From Candidatus Defluviilinea gracilis (GTDB lineage Bacteria; Chloroflexota; Anaerolineae; Anaerolineales; Villigracilaceae): a stretch of DNA of 64,000 nt. Shown here piece after piece: positions 34,363 through 42,052 of the stretch (its first letter is position 1; each line of letters opens with the position of its first letter). Location: contig JADJWS010000001.1 in the NCBI GenBank assembly GCA_016716235.1, positions 620,001 through 684,000 of the forward strand, read 5' to 3'. The notes below the pieces were generated by a model that saw only the letters and a program-made list of their open reading frames with translations, searched no databases and was not told where the DNA came from. Both the position numbers and the translations under genes were made by a program.

Positions 34363-36831
34363 ATGCTTTCCTTCCTCCTCTGGTACCTCCTCTCCACCCT
34401 CCTCGGCTGGCTGACCTTTCCCCTCGCGTATCATATCTTCCCCGCGTTGAAAGATCGCGGCTACACCCTCGCGCGCGCGTTCGGTTTGTTGATCTGGGGC
34501 TACGCCTTCTGGTTGCTCGCCTCGTTCCGCGTCGCGCAAAACGACATCGGCGGATTGTTGCTGGGGTTGCTCATCCTTGCCAGTTTGAGCGTATGGGCAA
34601 TGACCAATTACCAATTACCAATCTCTAATTCTCCAATTCTCTCCTTCCTCAAATCCAACCGTCCCCTCATCATCACAACCGAACTTCTCTTCCTCCTCGC
34701 CTTCGCCCTCATGGCGTTCATCCGTTCGACGAGTCCGGAGATCCTCGGCACCGAAAAGCCGATGGAATTGATGATGATCAACGGCATCATGAACTCGCCG
34801 ACCTTTCCTCCGCGCGATCTGTGGCTTTCGGGATATTCCATTTCGTATTACTACTTCGGCTATGTGATGACTTCCATGCTGGCGACCTTCACCGGCGCGC
34901 CCGCCACCGCCGCGTTCAACTTGATGACCGCGCTCATCTTCGCCCTCTCCGCCGTCGGCGCGTATGGGGTTTTGTATAACCTGTTGGCTTATGGTCAAAA
35001 GTCGAAGGTTGAAAGCGTTGCCCTGAGTTTGTCGAAGGGTCAAAGGTCAGGCAACCCTCTTTCTTCTTTCTTCTCTCCTTTGCTTGCACCGCTTTTTTTA
35101 CTTTTGGTGAGTAACGTCGAAGGCTTCCTCGAAGTCCTCCACCGGCGCGGGTTGTTCTGGACGAGCGGAGCCAACTTCTGGACATGGCTCGACATCCCGG
35201 AACTGCGCGACGCGCCCGCCCAGCCTCTCCAATGGATTCCCGACCGCTTCTGGTGGTGGTGGCGCGCCTCGCGCGTGATCATGGATTCCGATCTGCAAAA
35301 TAATCCCACCGGCGATGTGATCAGCGAGTTTCCCGCTTTTTCGTTCCTCCTCGGCGATCTACATCCGCATATTCTGGCGATGCCATTCGTTCTGCTTGCG
35401 GTGGCTGTCGCGTTAAACCTTTTCTTCGGCGGCTTCAAAGGGACAACGGGATTTTATTTCGCGCGACTACACATGAGCAAGACAGGGTTCTTGATCCTTT
35501 CCCTGCTTATCGGCGGGCTTGCCTTCCTCAACACGTGGGATATTCTCGTCACGAGCGCGTTAATGCTCTTCACGTATGTGCTGGCTCGGGCGCGTGAAGC
35601 AGGTTGGGGCTGGGAAAGACTCGAAGACCTGTTCATTCTGGGCATCCCCATGCTGATCGTCGCGTACGTGTTGTATCTCCCATTCTTCATCGGGTTCGAT
35701 TCACAGGCGGGCGGAATCCTGCCTTCGTTCATGTATCCCACGCGCGGCGCGCAATTGTGGGTGATGTGGGGGACGCTCTTTATTCCATTGTTCGCATTCC
35801 TGTTGTATCGCCGTTCGACCGGGTCCGCAAACTGGAGCGCCGGGCTAAAAGTTTCATTTGGAATTGTGTTCGTGTTATTCCTCGCCATGTTTGCGGTGGG
35901 GGCGATTGCTTTGCGTGCCCGTCCCGATCTGATCGACCCACTGATCGCATCGCAGGCTGGCGGCGCAAGCGGATTCGTCGCCGCGAGCATGATGCGGCGG
36001 CTGGCATATATCGGGAGTCTCGTCACATTGCTGGCGTTGATGATTCCCACGGTATCGTACTTGTTGACTAATGAACGCGTCGAAAACAGTACACCCACAG
36101 AGGAACGTCCGTCATCGCACACATTTGCATTATTGCTGCTCTTCCTCGGGTTGTTGTTGATCCTTGGTCCTGAGTTTGTTTACTTGCGCGATAATTTTGG
36201 ATATCGCATCAACACCATTTTTAAATTCTATTTCCAGGCATGGATGGCGCTCTCCCTCGCCGCAGCCTATGGCACGGCTGTCTTGCTTCAGAATTTGCAG
36301 GGCAGGGCAAAGAGCGCGTTCTCGGTTGTGTTTACATTGATCTTGATCGTCGGGCTTACGTATCCCGCGCTTGGGTTTGCAAACAGAACGAACAACTTCA
36401 AGCCGCCATTCTTCGGGTATACCCTCGATGATTTCGAGCGGGTCAGGGCGGAGAACCCGGATGAAGCTGCGGCGATGCGCTGGTTGCAATCCGCTCCAGA
36501 TGGCGTGGTTGCCGAGGCGGTGGGAGGCGCATACTCCTCCTACGCCCGCATCGCCAACTACACCGGCTTGCCGACCGTTCTAGGCTGGGACAATCACGAA
36601 GGTCAATGGCGCGATCAATCTCTACAAGGCAATCGCCGCCAGGACATCGAAACCCTCTACACCACGCCGGATGGACTTACCGCGCAAGACATCGTCGCAA
36701 AGTACAACATCCGCTACATCTACATCGGCGGACTCGAACGAAGCACGTATCCGGTCGATGAGGGCAAATTCAACAGCCTATTTAAGATTGTGTTCCAACA
36801 AGGGAATGTGACGATCTACGAAGCGCCGTGA
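34363..36831 (+). CDS. DUF2298 (Chlor_Arch_YYY) membrane protein
   Basis: 822 residues, about fifteen transmembrane helices. It is a stand-alone relative of the C-terminal module of the preceding 1726-residue protein: SFLLWYLLSTLLGWLTFPLA start, LGTEKPMELMMINGIMNS, SGYSISYYYFGYVMTSML (the YYY motif near 160), ISEFPAFSFLLGDLHPHILA and a soluble end (KYNIRYIYIGGLERSTYPVD). Two repeat arrays are embedded in frame, CCAATTA units at 34602-34650 and a CCCTGAGTTTGTCGAAGGG unit at 35019-35037. Presumed envelope glycan assembly. Confidence 0.85.
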   Translation: MLSFLLWYLLSTLLGWLTFPLAYHIFPALKDRGYTLARAFGLLIWGYAFWLLASFRVAQNDIGGLLLGLLILASLSVWAMTNYQLPISNSPILSFLKSNRPLIITTELLFLLAFALMAFIRSTSPEILGTEKPMELMMINGIMNSPTFPPRDLWLSGYSISYYYFGYVMTSMLATFTGAPATAAFNLMTALIFALSAVGAYGVLYNLLAYGQKSKVESVALSLSKGQRSGNPLSSFFSPLLAPLFLLLVSNVEGFLEVLHRRGLFWTSGANFWTWLDIPELRDAPAQPLQWIPDRFWWWWRASRVIMDSDLQNNPTGDVISEFPAFSFLLGDLHPHILAMPFVLLAVAVALNLFFGGFKGTTGFYFARLHMSKTGFLILSLLIGGLAFLNTWDILVTSALMLFTYVLARAREAGWGWERLEDLFILGIPMLIVAYVLYLPFFIGFDSQAGGILPSFMYPTRGAQLWVMWGTLFIPLFAFLLYRRSTGSANWSAGLKVSFGIVFVLFLAMFAVGAIALRARPDLIDPLIASQAGGASGFVAASMMRRLAYIGSLVTLLALMIPTVSYLLTNERVENSTPTEERPSSHTFALLLLFLGLLLILGPEFVYLRDNFGYRINTIFKFYFQAWMALSLAAAYGTAVLLQNLQGRAKSAFSVVFTLILIVGLTYPALGFANRTNNFKPPFFGYTLDDFERVRAENPDEAAAMRWLQSAPDGVVAEAVGGAYSSYARIANYTGLPTVLGWDNHEGQWRDQSLQGNRRQDIETLYTTPDGLTAQDIVAKYNIRYIYIGGLERSTYPVDEGKFNSLFKIVFQQGNVTIYEAP
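34602..34650. repeat. Heptamer array (CCAATTA, TTCTCCAA) inside a coding sequence
   Basis: ACCAATTACCAATTACCAAT followed by CTCTAATTCTCCAATTCTC. Two heptamer types are joined in one array, in frame. Confidence 0.82.
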
Positions 36832-36838
36832 TACACAT

Positions 36839-37003
36839 GTCGTTGCGAGGAAGCCCGAGCCTTAAACGGCGAGTGGCTGACGAAGCAACCTTTTATCATC
36901 ATACGACATGCAACTAACGTGAGTTCGGTTTAGCAATCGAGACGCAGAAAAACGCTGATATAGAAGAAAAATCTGCGTTTTCTGCGCTCCTCCTCGCAAC
37001 GAC
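36839..37003. repeat. 165-bp element with 13-bp inverted ends
   Basis: Ends GTCGTTGCGAGGA (36839-36851) and TCCTCGCAACGAC (36991-37003). No coding capacity. MITE-like in shape, but no target-site duplication is clear. Confidence 0.6.
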
Positions 37004-37016
37004 AAAACATACAGAG

Positions 37017-37022
37017 TAAAAT
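37017..37022 (+). promoter_or_regulatory. -10-like box (TAAAAT), probably leaderless
   Basis: TAAAAT, 7 bases, then ATG at 37030, no Shine-Dalgarno. Confidence 0.45.
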
Positions 37023-37029
37023 TGCGCCC

Positions 37030-38880
37030 ATGAATTCCCCCTCCCTCAAACACGAAGGCTGGCTGTACGGGCTGGCTTTTCTCATCGCCCTCGCCCTGCG
37101 ATTCATCGCGCTCGGCGCGTCGCCGCTCACCGACTCAGAAGCAACACTCGCCCTGCAATCCCTCGCCCTCGCGCGCGGCGAATCACCCCTGCTTGCGCCG
37201 CAGTCCGCATACATTCTTTTCACCGCTGTTTTGTTCGCCATCATGGAAAGCGCGAACTTCCTCGCGCGTTTCCTCCCGGCGCTGGCGGGGAGCATGTTGG
37301 TCTTTGCTCCATACTTTTTCCGTGAAAAGATTCATCCGCGCCCGGCGTTGATCCTCGCTTTCCTCTTCGTCTTCGACCCCGGACTCGTCGCCCTGTCGCG
37401 GCAGGCAAATGGGACAATGCTCGCGGTGACGTTCCTGCTCTTCGCATGGGGGATGTGGAATCAAAAACGACTCATCCCCACCGGCATCTTCGCCGGTCTC
37501 GCGCTTCTCTCCGGTCCATCACTTTGGGCAGGCTTGCTCACCCTCGGCATCACGCACCTTTTCATCCGCGGCATGAAACCCAAAACCACCGACAGCCCGG
37601 AATCTCTAATTCTCGAATCCCCAACATCCGAATCTCCAGTCCGCCGTGCTGAGTCCGTCGAAGCATCCAATCTCCAACCGCAATCCTCCAATCCTCCAAT
37701 TCTCGAGTCCCCAGCCCCCAATCCCCAGTCTCCAATCTCCAGTCTCCAATCTCAATTCTCTAATCCTCAACTTCTCGTTTCCTTCCTCGCCACCCTCCTC
37801 CTCTGCGGCACACTCTTCTTCCTCGCGCCGAATGGATTAAGCGCCGCGCTCGCCTCCCTCCCAGCGTATCTCAAAGGCTGGGTTGCGTGGGAAGGAGTCG
37901 CGCCTTCGCGCATGATTCTCACCATTCTGTTCTACGAGCTACTGGGGATCCTTCTTGCCGCGCTTGCCATCTTCCGCGCCGCGCGCGCCAACGGAAAACG
38001 CGCCAAACGCCTGATCATCTGGCTCGGCACAGCGCTTCTGCTTGCCGTGTTTTACCGCCAGCCCGCCGCGCTGGCGTGGGTGATCATCCCATTGCTCGCC
38101 CTCGCCGCATCGGAACTCTCGCGCGCTTTTGAGATCCGTCGCGCGGAATATTCCGAAGTTGGCATCGTAACGCTTGCCATCCTCATCCTGCTGATTTACA
38201 TCTCGTTCACCGTCTCGAATCTGGCGCTCAACCCGGTTAGCCAACCCGCCACCCTACCCCTCGTCGGCACGGTGGACAACCCGCCGCTGGCTGTGTTGAT
38301 CAGTTCATTCGCCATCCTGCTCGTGTGCATCGCTCTCGTTGCGCTCGGTTGGTCTGCCCGCATTGCCCGGCTCGGCGCAACGATCGCGCTCACCGCCTAT
38401 ATCGGTTTATATACGCTTGCCACGGCATGGGGCGCCAGCGGACTACGCTACCCCGACGGATTCGAGTTATGGATGACCGACTCGAAACCGGTCCAAGCGG
38501 ACTTGCTTCTCGCCAGCGTCAAAGACATCTCGGAATTCAGCCTCGGTCATGACCAGTCTCAGCCTGTGCTCGTCGTGGGAATCGATTCCCCCGCCCTCGC
38601 ATGGGTTTTGCGGAACCATTCGGTGAAAGTTGTCTCCGCGCTCGATCCGCAAACCTCCCCTCCGCTTTTCATCACCCCGGTCATGGATAACCCCGGACTT
38701 CCCGCCGCCTATCGCGGACAGGATTTCACGTGGCGCGCCCAGCCGCAATGGAAGATCGCGCGAAGCATAGACTGGCTCTCGTGGATCGTCTTCCGCACAC
38801 TGCCCGCGGAAAGCGAGACCATCATCCTGTGGGCGCGCGACGATCTCTTCCCCGATGCGCGCTCAAGCGGACAGCCATGA
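37030..38880 (+). CDS. GT39-like polytopic membrane protein with repeat insertion
   Basis: 616 residues, about eleven transmembrane helices. The first loop has ASPLTDSEATLALQSLALAR, like the acidic loop of GT-C transferases, followed by FLARFLPALAGSMLVFAPYF and ALILAFLFVFDPGLVALSRQ. Residues about 191-249 are a Ser/Pro/Asn-rich stretch encoded by a heptamer repeat array. The C-terminal soluble part (ADLLLASVKDISEFSLGHDQ) is short. Its stop overlaps the cmk start (ATGA), so the two are co-translated. Substrate unknown. Confidence 0.75.
   Translation: MNSPSLKHEGWLYGLAFLIALALRFIALGASPLTDSEATLALQSLALARGESPLLAPQSAYILFTAVLFAIMESANFLARFLPALAGSMLVFAPYFFREKIHPRPALILAFLFVFDPGLVALSRQANGTMLAVTFLLFAWGMWNQKRLIPTGIFAGLALLSGPSLWAGLLTLGITHLFIRGMKPKTTDSPESLILESPTSESPVRRAESVEASNLQPQSSNPPILESPAPNPQSPISSLQSQFSNPQLLVSFLATLLLCGTLFFLAPNGLSAALASLPAYLKGWVAWEGVAPSRMILTILFYELLGILLAALAIFRAARANGKRAKRLIIWLGTALLLAVFYRQPAALAWVIIPLLALAASELSRAFEIRRAEYSEVGIVTLAILILLIYISFTVSNLALNPVSQPATLPLVGTVDNPPLAVLISSFAILLVCIALVALGWSARIARLGATIALTAYIGLYTLATAWGASGLRYPDGFELWMTDSKPVQADLLLASVKDISEFSLGHDQSQPVLVVGIDSPALAWVLRNHSVKVVSALDPQTSPPLFITPVMDNPGLPAAYRGQDFTWRAQPQWKIARSIDWLSWIVFRTLPAESETIILWARDDLFPDARSSGQP
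37600..37775. repeat. Heptamer repeat array (TCTCCAG/TCTCCAA/CCTCCAA) inside a coding sequence
   Basis: About twenty degenerate 7- to 8-base units, for example AATCCCCAGTCTCCAATCTC and CAATCCTCCAATCCTCCAAT, interrupted by a GCTGAGTCCGTCGAAGCA unit. Open in frame throughout. Confidence 0.88.
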
Positions 38881-39548
38881 TCCCCAACATCATCGCCATA
38901 GACGGGCCCGCCGCCTCCGGTAAATCGACTCTCGGGTTGCGGCTCGCTCACGCGCTCGGATATTTATTCTTCGACACCGGCGTAATGTATCGCGCCGTCA
39001 CGTGGCTCGCGCTGAATCGAGGAATGAATATTAACGAAGAGAATGCGGTCGCCACCCTGGCGGAAAAAATTCCCATCGATGTGGCGCCAGCCTCCACGTC
39101 GGATGGACGCGCGTGCGATGTTCTCGTGGAAGGAAGAGACATCACATGGGAAACTCGCGCGAAAGAGGTGGAGGCGCATGTGTCGGTCGTTGCCGCATAC
39201 CCCGGCGTGCGGCGCGCGCTCTCCGCGCAACAACGGCGCATCGGCTTGCGCGGAAAGATCGTCATGGTAGGGCGCGATATCGGCACGGTGGTCCTGCCCG
39301 AAGCGGATTTGAAGATCTATCTCGATGCCACCGCCCAGCAACGCGCCACCAGGCGATATCATGAAATTCTCTTGCGCGGCGGCGCGGCGGAGTACGAAGA
39401 AATTCTCGCAAAGGTGATCGAGCGCGATCGCATCGACTCCACGCGTGATGTCGCCCCGCTGAGAGCCGCCGAGGATGCCGTAACCATCGATTCGGATTCG
39501 ATGGACGCGGACGAAGTGTTTGAAAAAGTATTGGCATTGTGCAAGTGA
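38877..39548 (+). CDS. cmk: Cytidylate kinase
   Basis: Phosphorylates CMP and dCMP. 223 residues with P-loop IAIDGPAASGKSTLG, FDTGVMYRAVTWLALNRG, GRDIGTVVLPEADLKIYLDA and RDRIDSTRDVAPLRAAEDAV, the standard CMP-kinase pattern. ATG overlaps the previous stop, so it is coupled to the membrane protein gene. CMP kinase upstream of acyltransferase genes recalls the common cmk-plsC arrangement. Confidence 0.96.
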   Translation: MIPNIIAIDGPAASGKSTLGLRLAHALGYLFFDTGVMYRAVTWLALNRGMNINEENAVATLAEKIPIDVAPASTSDGRACDVLVEGRDITWETRAKEVEAHVSVVAAYPGVRRALSAQQRRIGLRGKIVMVGRDIGTVVLPEADLKIYLDATAQQRATRRYHEILLRGGAAEYEEILAKVIERDRIDSTRDVAPLRAAEDAVTIDSDSMDADEVFEKVLALCK

Positions 39549-39602
39549 GAAAGTGTTTCACGAACCCACTTGATCCAGGTTAACCTGAATTCCCTTGCAA
39601 GA

Positions 39603-39696
39603 TGTCACCCTGAGCGCCAGCGAAGGGTCTCTATTTGAGTCATAGAGATGCTTCGCAGAGTTTATCCTGAGCATGTCGAAGGACTCCGCATGACAT
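39603..39696. repeat. Dispersed repeat (TGTCACCCTGAG...GCATGACA)
   Basis: TGTCACCCTGAGCGCCAGCG, then CGAAGGGTCTCT...AGAGATGCTTCG, then CCTGAGCATGTCGAAGGA and GCATGACA. Inverted overall; the largest feature in the 255-base gap between cmk and the first acyltransferase gene. Confidence 0.8.
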
Positions 39697-39803
39697 GGCA
39701 TAAAGTTAGCCATTAAGGTTAATCAGAATAGTGAGACAAAATTGCGCCAATCGCGTCATGGGGTATCGCGCGAAAACAACAACGCCGCAAGATCGAGGTC
39801 ACT

Positions 39804-40532
39804 ATGCAGGAACAATCCGCTCAACCGCCCAAACCCGTAACCGAAGTCTGGAAGCCCGACCTGATCGTCCTGCCGCGTCTCACACCGGCGCGGAAGCTAT
39901 TTCGTCATACCTATCGGCTTCTGATGAAATTGCTCACCTTTCTTTTCCTTCGTCCCACCATCAAAGGGTTGGAGAACTTCCCCAAAAAAGGACCCGCCAT
40001 GGTGGTCTTCAATCACTCCGGGGATGTGGACGCGGTCCTGCTCGTTGCCGTCATACCGCAGTTGATGGAGGGAATCGTAAAGATCGAAAACCGCGACGAT
40101 CACTGGCTCGTCGGACCGTTATTCCGGGCCTATGGCTATATCTGGATTCATCGCGGCAAGCCCGACCGCAAGGCTCTGCGGGTTGCATTGGAAGGGTTTG
40201 AAGAAGGGCGGATCATCGCGCTCTCACCGGAAGGGCGCCAAACCCTGACCGGCGGGTTGGAAGAAGGCACCGACGGCGCAACCTTCCTCGCGCTCAAATC
40301 GGGGGCGCCGATCGTCCCGGTCGCCATGACCGGCACCCAAAATGCAAATACGTACGCGAACATGAAACAATGGAAGCGCACCCCAGTCACGCTCACGGTG
40401 GGCAAACCGTTCCACCTGGAGGAGCAGCCCAACCATCAGGATACGATCCGCGAGGGCACGCGCCGCATCATGGAAGAACTCGCGCGCCTGCTCCCGAAAG
40501 AATACCGGGGAAAATACGACTACATCTCTTAA
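39804..40532 (+). CDS. 1-acyl-glycerol-3-phosphate acyltransferase-like (PlsC), copy 1
   Basis: A 242-residue PlsC-type acyltransferase. VVFNHSGDVDAVLL is the HX4D catalytic motif, ALSPEGRQTLTGGLEEGTDG the EGxR block and KSGAPIVPVAMTGT block IV. No clear signal peptide; one hydrophobic segment (LLMKLLTFLFLRPTIKGL) would hold it to the membrane face. It transfers an acyl chain to lysophosphatidate or a related acceptor. Very close to the next two genes. Confidence 0.88.
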   Translation: MQEQSAQPPKPVTEVWKPDLIVLPRLTPARKLFRHTYRLLMKLLTFLFLRPTIKGLENFPKKGPAMVVFNHSGDVDAVLLVAVIPQLMEGIVKIENRDDHWLVGPLFRAYGYIWIHRGKPDRKALRVALEGFEEGRIIALSPEGRQTLTGGLEEGTDGATFLALKSGAPIVPVAMTGTQNANTYANMKQWKRTPVTLTVGKPFHLEEQPNHQDTIREGTRRIMEELARLLPKEYRGKYDYIS

Positions 40533-40555
40533 CTCATCAAAGGCTCCGAACGCCC

Positions 40556-41290
40556 ATGGAGAATCAAACCCACGTTCCCCCAAAACCAGTGACAGAAGTG
40601 TGGAAGCCGGAAATGGTTTCCCTCCCGCGCCTTACTCTTGCGCGGCGCGTCTATCGTTTCCTCTTTGGCTATCTGGTGAGGGCATTCGCCTATTCCATCA
40701 TGAGTATTACCTATACTGGGCGCGAGAACAAACCCAAAAAAGGACCTGCCATCATCGTCTTCAACCACCTCGGCGACGCGGATGCGGTGCTCAACCTCGC
40801 CTCCTTCCCATACAACGACGAGGTCATTGGGAAGATCGAGAACAGTTACGACCACTGGCTGGTAGGACCCGCGCTTCGCACCTACGGGGTGATCTGGATC
40901 CACCGTGGACAGCCCGACCGCCGCGCCCTGCGAGCCGCCCTCGACGCGCTCGCTGAGGGACGCATCATTGCCATCGCACCGGAAGGGCGGCAAACGCTCA
41001 CCGGCGGGCTTGAACCCGGCACCGATGGCGCGGCATTCCTCGCCCTCAAATCGGGCGCGCCGTTGATTCCGCTGGCGTTGACCGGCACCGAAAACAACAA
41101 TGTGTATGGGCACATGAAACGTTGGCGCCGCGCGAAAGTCACATGGACGATGGGCAAACCCTTCCACTTGAACATCGATTCAGACCGCCGCGAATCCATC
41201 CATGCCGGAACGCGGCAGATCATGGAAGAGATCGCGCGCCTGCTTCCGAAAGAATATCGCGGGGTGTACGATTACGTGCAAGACCCATGA
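40556..41290 (+). CDS. 1-acyl-glycerol-3-phosphate acyltransferase-like (PlsC), copy 2
   Basis: A 244-residue paralogue of the previous gene. It keeps IIVFNHLGDADAVLN (HX4D) and AIAPEGRQTLTGGLEPGTDG and starts with the same KPVTEVWKPEM phrase. 23 bases separate it from copy 1; its stop overlaps the next start (ATGA). Tandem duplication is evident. Differences in the acceptor-side segment may mean different acyl acceptors (inference). Confidence 0.88.
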   Translation: MENQTHVPPKPVTEVWKPEMVSLPRLTLARRVYRFLFGYLVRAFAYSIMSITYTGRENKPKKGPAIIVFNHLGDADAVLNLASFPYNDEVIGKIENSYDHWLVGPALRTYGVIWIHRGQPDRRALRAALDALAEGRIIAIAPEGRQTLTGGLEPGTDGAAFLALKSGAPLIPLALTGTENNNVYGHMKRWRRAKVTWTMGKPFHLNIDSDRRESIHAGTRQIMEEIARLLPKEYRGVYDYVQDP

Positions 41291-42012
41291 CCAACCACAT
41301 CGATGAGCCTAAGCCGGTGGCAGGGATCTGGCGACCCGACCTTGTCTCTCTGCCGCGGCTGACGATCGCCCGGCGTATCTTCCGCGTTCTGCTTCAAGTT
41401 GTCGCGCGAATCGTTGTGCGGGTTGTCACGCGCCCAACATTCAAGGGGTTGGAAAACGTTCCTCGGCAAGGTCCCGCGTTGCTCGCGTTCAACCATCTCG
41501 GCGACGCCGACGCGCCGGTCATCCTCGCCGCGCTTCCCGCGCCAATGGACGCGATCGGAAAGATCGAATTGCACAACGATGGTTGGGTCGGGCTTGTCGG
41601 CCGCGCTTACGGGGTCATCTGGGTGCATCGCGGCTCGCCGGACCGCAGGGCGCTTCGTTCCGCGCTTGAGGGCTTGGAAGCGGGACGCATGATCGCCCTC
41701 GCTCCCGAGGCGCGCGAATCGCTGACCGGCGCGCTGGAAGAAGGCACTGAAGGCGCGGCGTTTCTGGCGGTGAGGTCTGGCGCGCTCATTGTGCCCATCG
41801 CGTTGACCGGCACTGAAAATAAATCCATCTTCGAGCGCAAATGGTTCCAGCGCGCGCCGGTCACGGTCACGGTGGGAAAACCTTTCAGGATACAGGAGCA
41901 GGCATCACGCGCGGAGATGATCCGGGCTGGCACTCGTCAGATCATGGAGGAGATCGCGCGTCTGCTTCCCAAAGAGTATCGCGGGAAATACGATTACATT
42001 TCATCTGAGTAA
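41287..42012 (+). CDS. 1-acyl-glycerol-3-phosphate acyltransferase-like (PlsC), copy 3
   Basis: A 241-residue paralogue, more diverged than the first two. HX4D is kept (LLAFNHLGDADAPVI), but the EGxR block is changed to ALAPEARESLTGALEEGTEG, so the Gly is replaced by Ala. This block helps bind the phosphate of the acceptor in PlsC enzymes; the change suggests an altered acceptor. The N-terminal KPVAGIWRPDLVSLPRLT is shared with the others. Co-translated with copy 2. Confidence 0.86.
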   Translation: MTNHIDEPKPVAGIWRPDLVSLPRLTIARRIFRVLLQVVARIVVRVVTRPTFKGLENVPRQGPALLAFNHLGDADAPVILAALPAPMDAIGKIELHNDGWVGLVGRAYGVIWVHRGSPDRRALRSALEGLEAGRMIALAPEARESLTGALEEGTEGAAFLAVRSGALIVPIALTGTENKSIFERKWFQRAPVTVTVGKPFRIQEQASRAEMIRAGTRQIMEEIARLLPKEYRGKYDYISSE

Positions 42013-42040
42013 CATGGCTGTTCAGGGATTGGATTAACGC

Positions 42041-42046
42041 TATAAT
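42041..42046 (+). promoter_or_regulatory. -10 box (TATAAT) of the sensor kinase gene, probably leaderless
   Basis: TATAAT, CTCAAT, then ATG at 42053. Confidence 0.6.
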
Positions 42047-42052
42047 CTCAAT

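Noticed and set aside
36839..37003. Complete insertion sequence
   Set aside because: There are inverted ends but no transposase frame and no clear target duplication.
37600..37775. CRISPR-like or VNTR array
   Set aside because: Units are 7-8 bases and degenerate, lie in an open reading frame and have no spacer structure.
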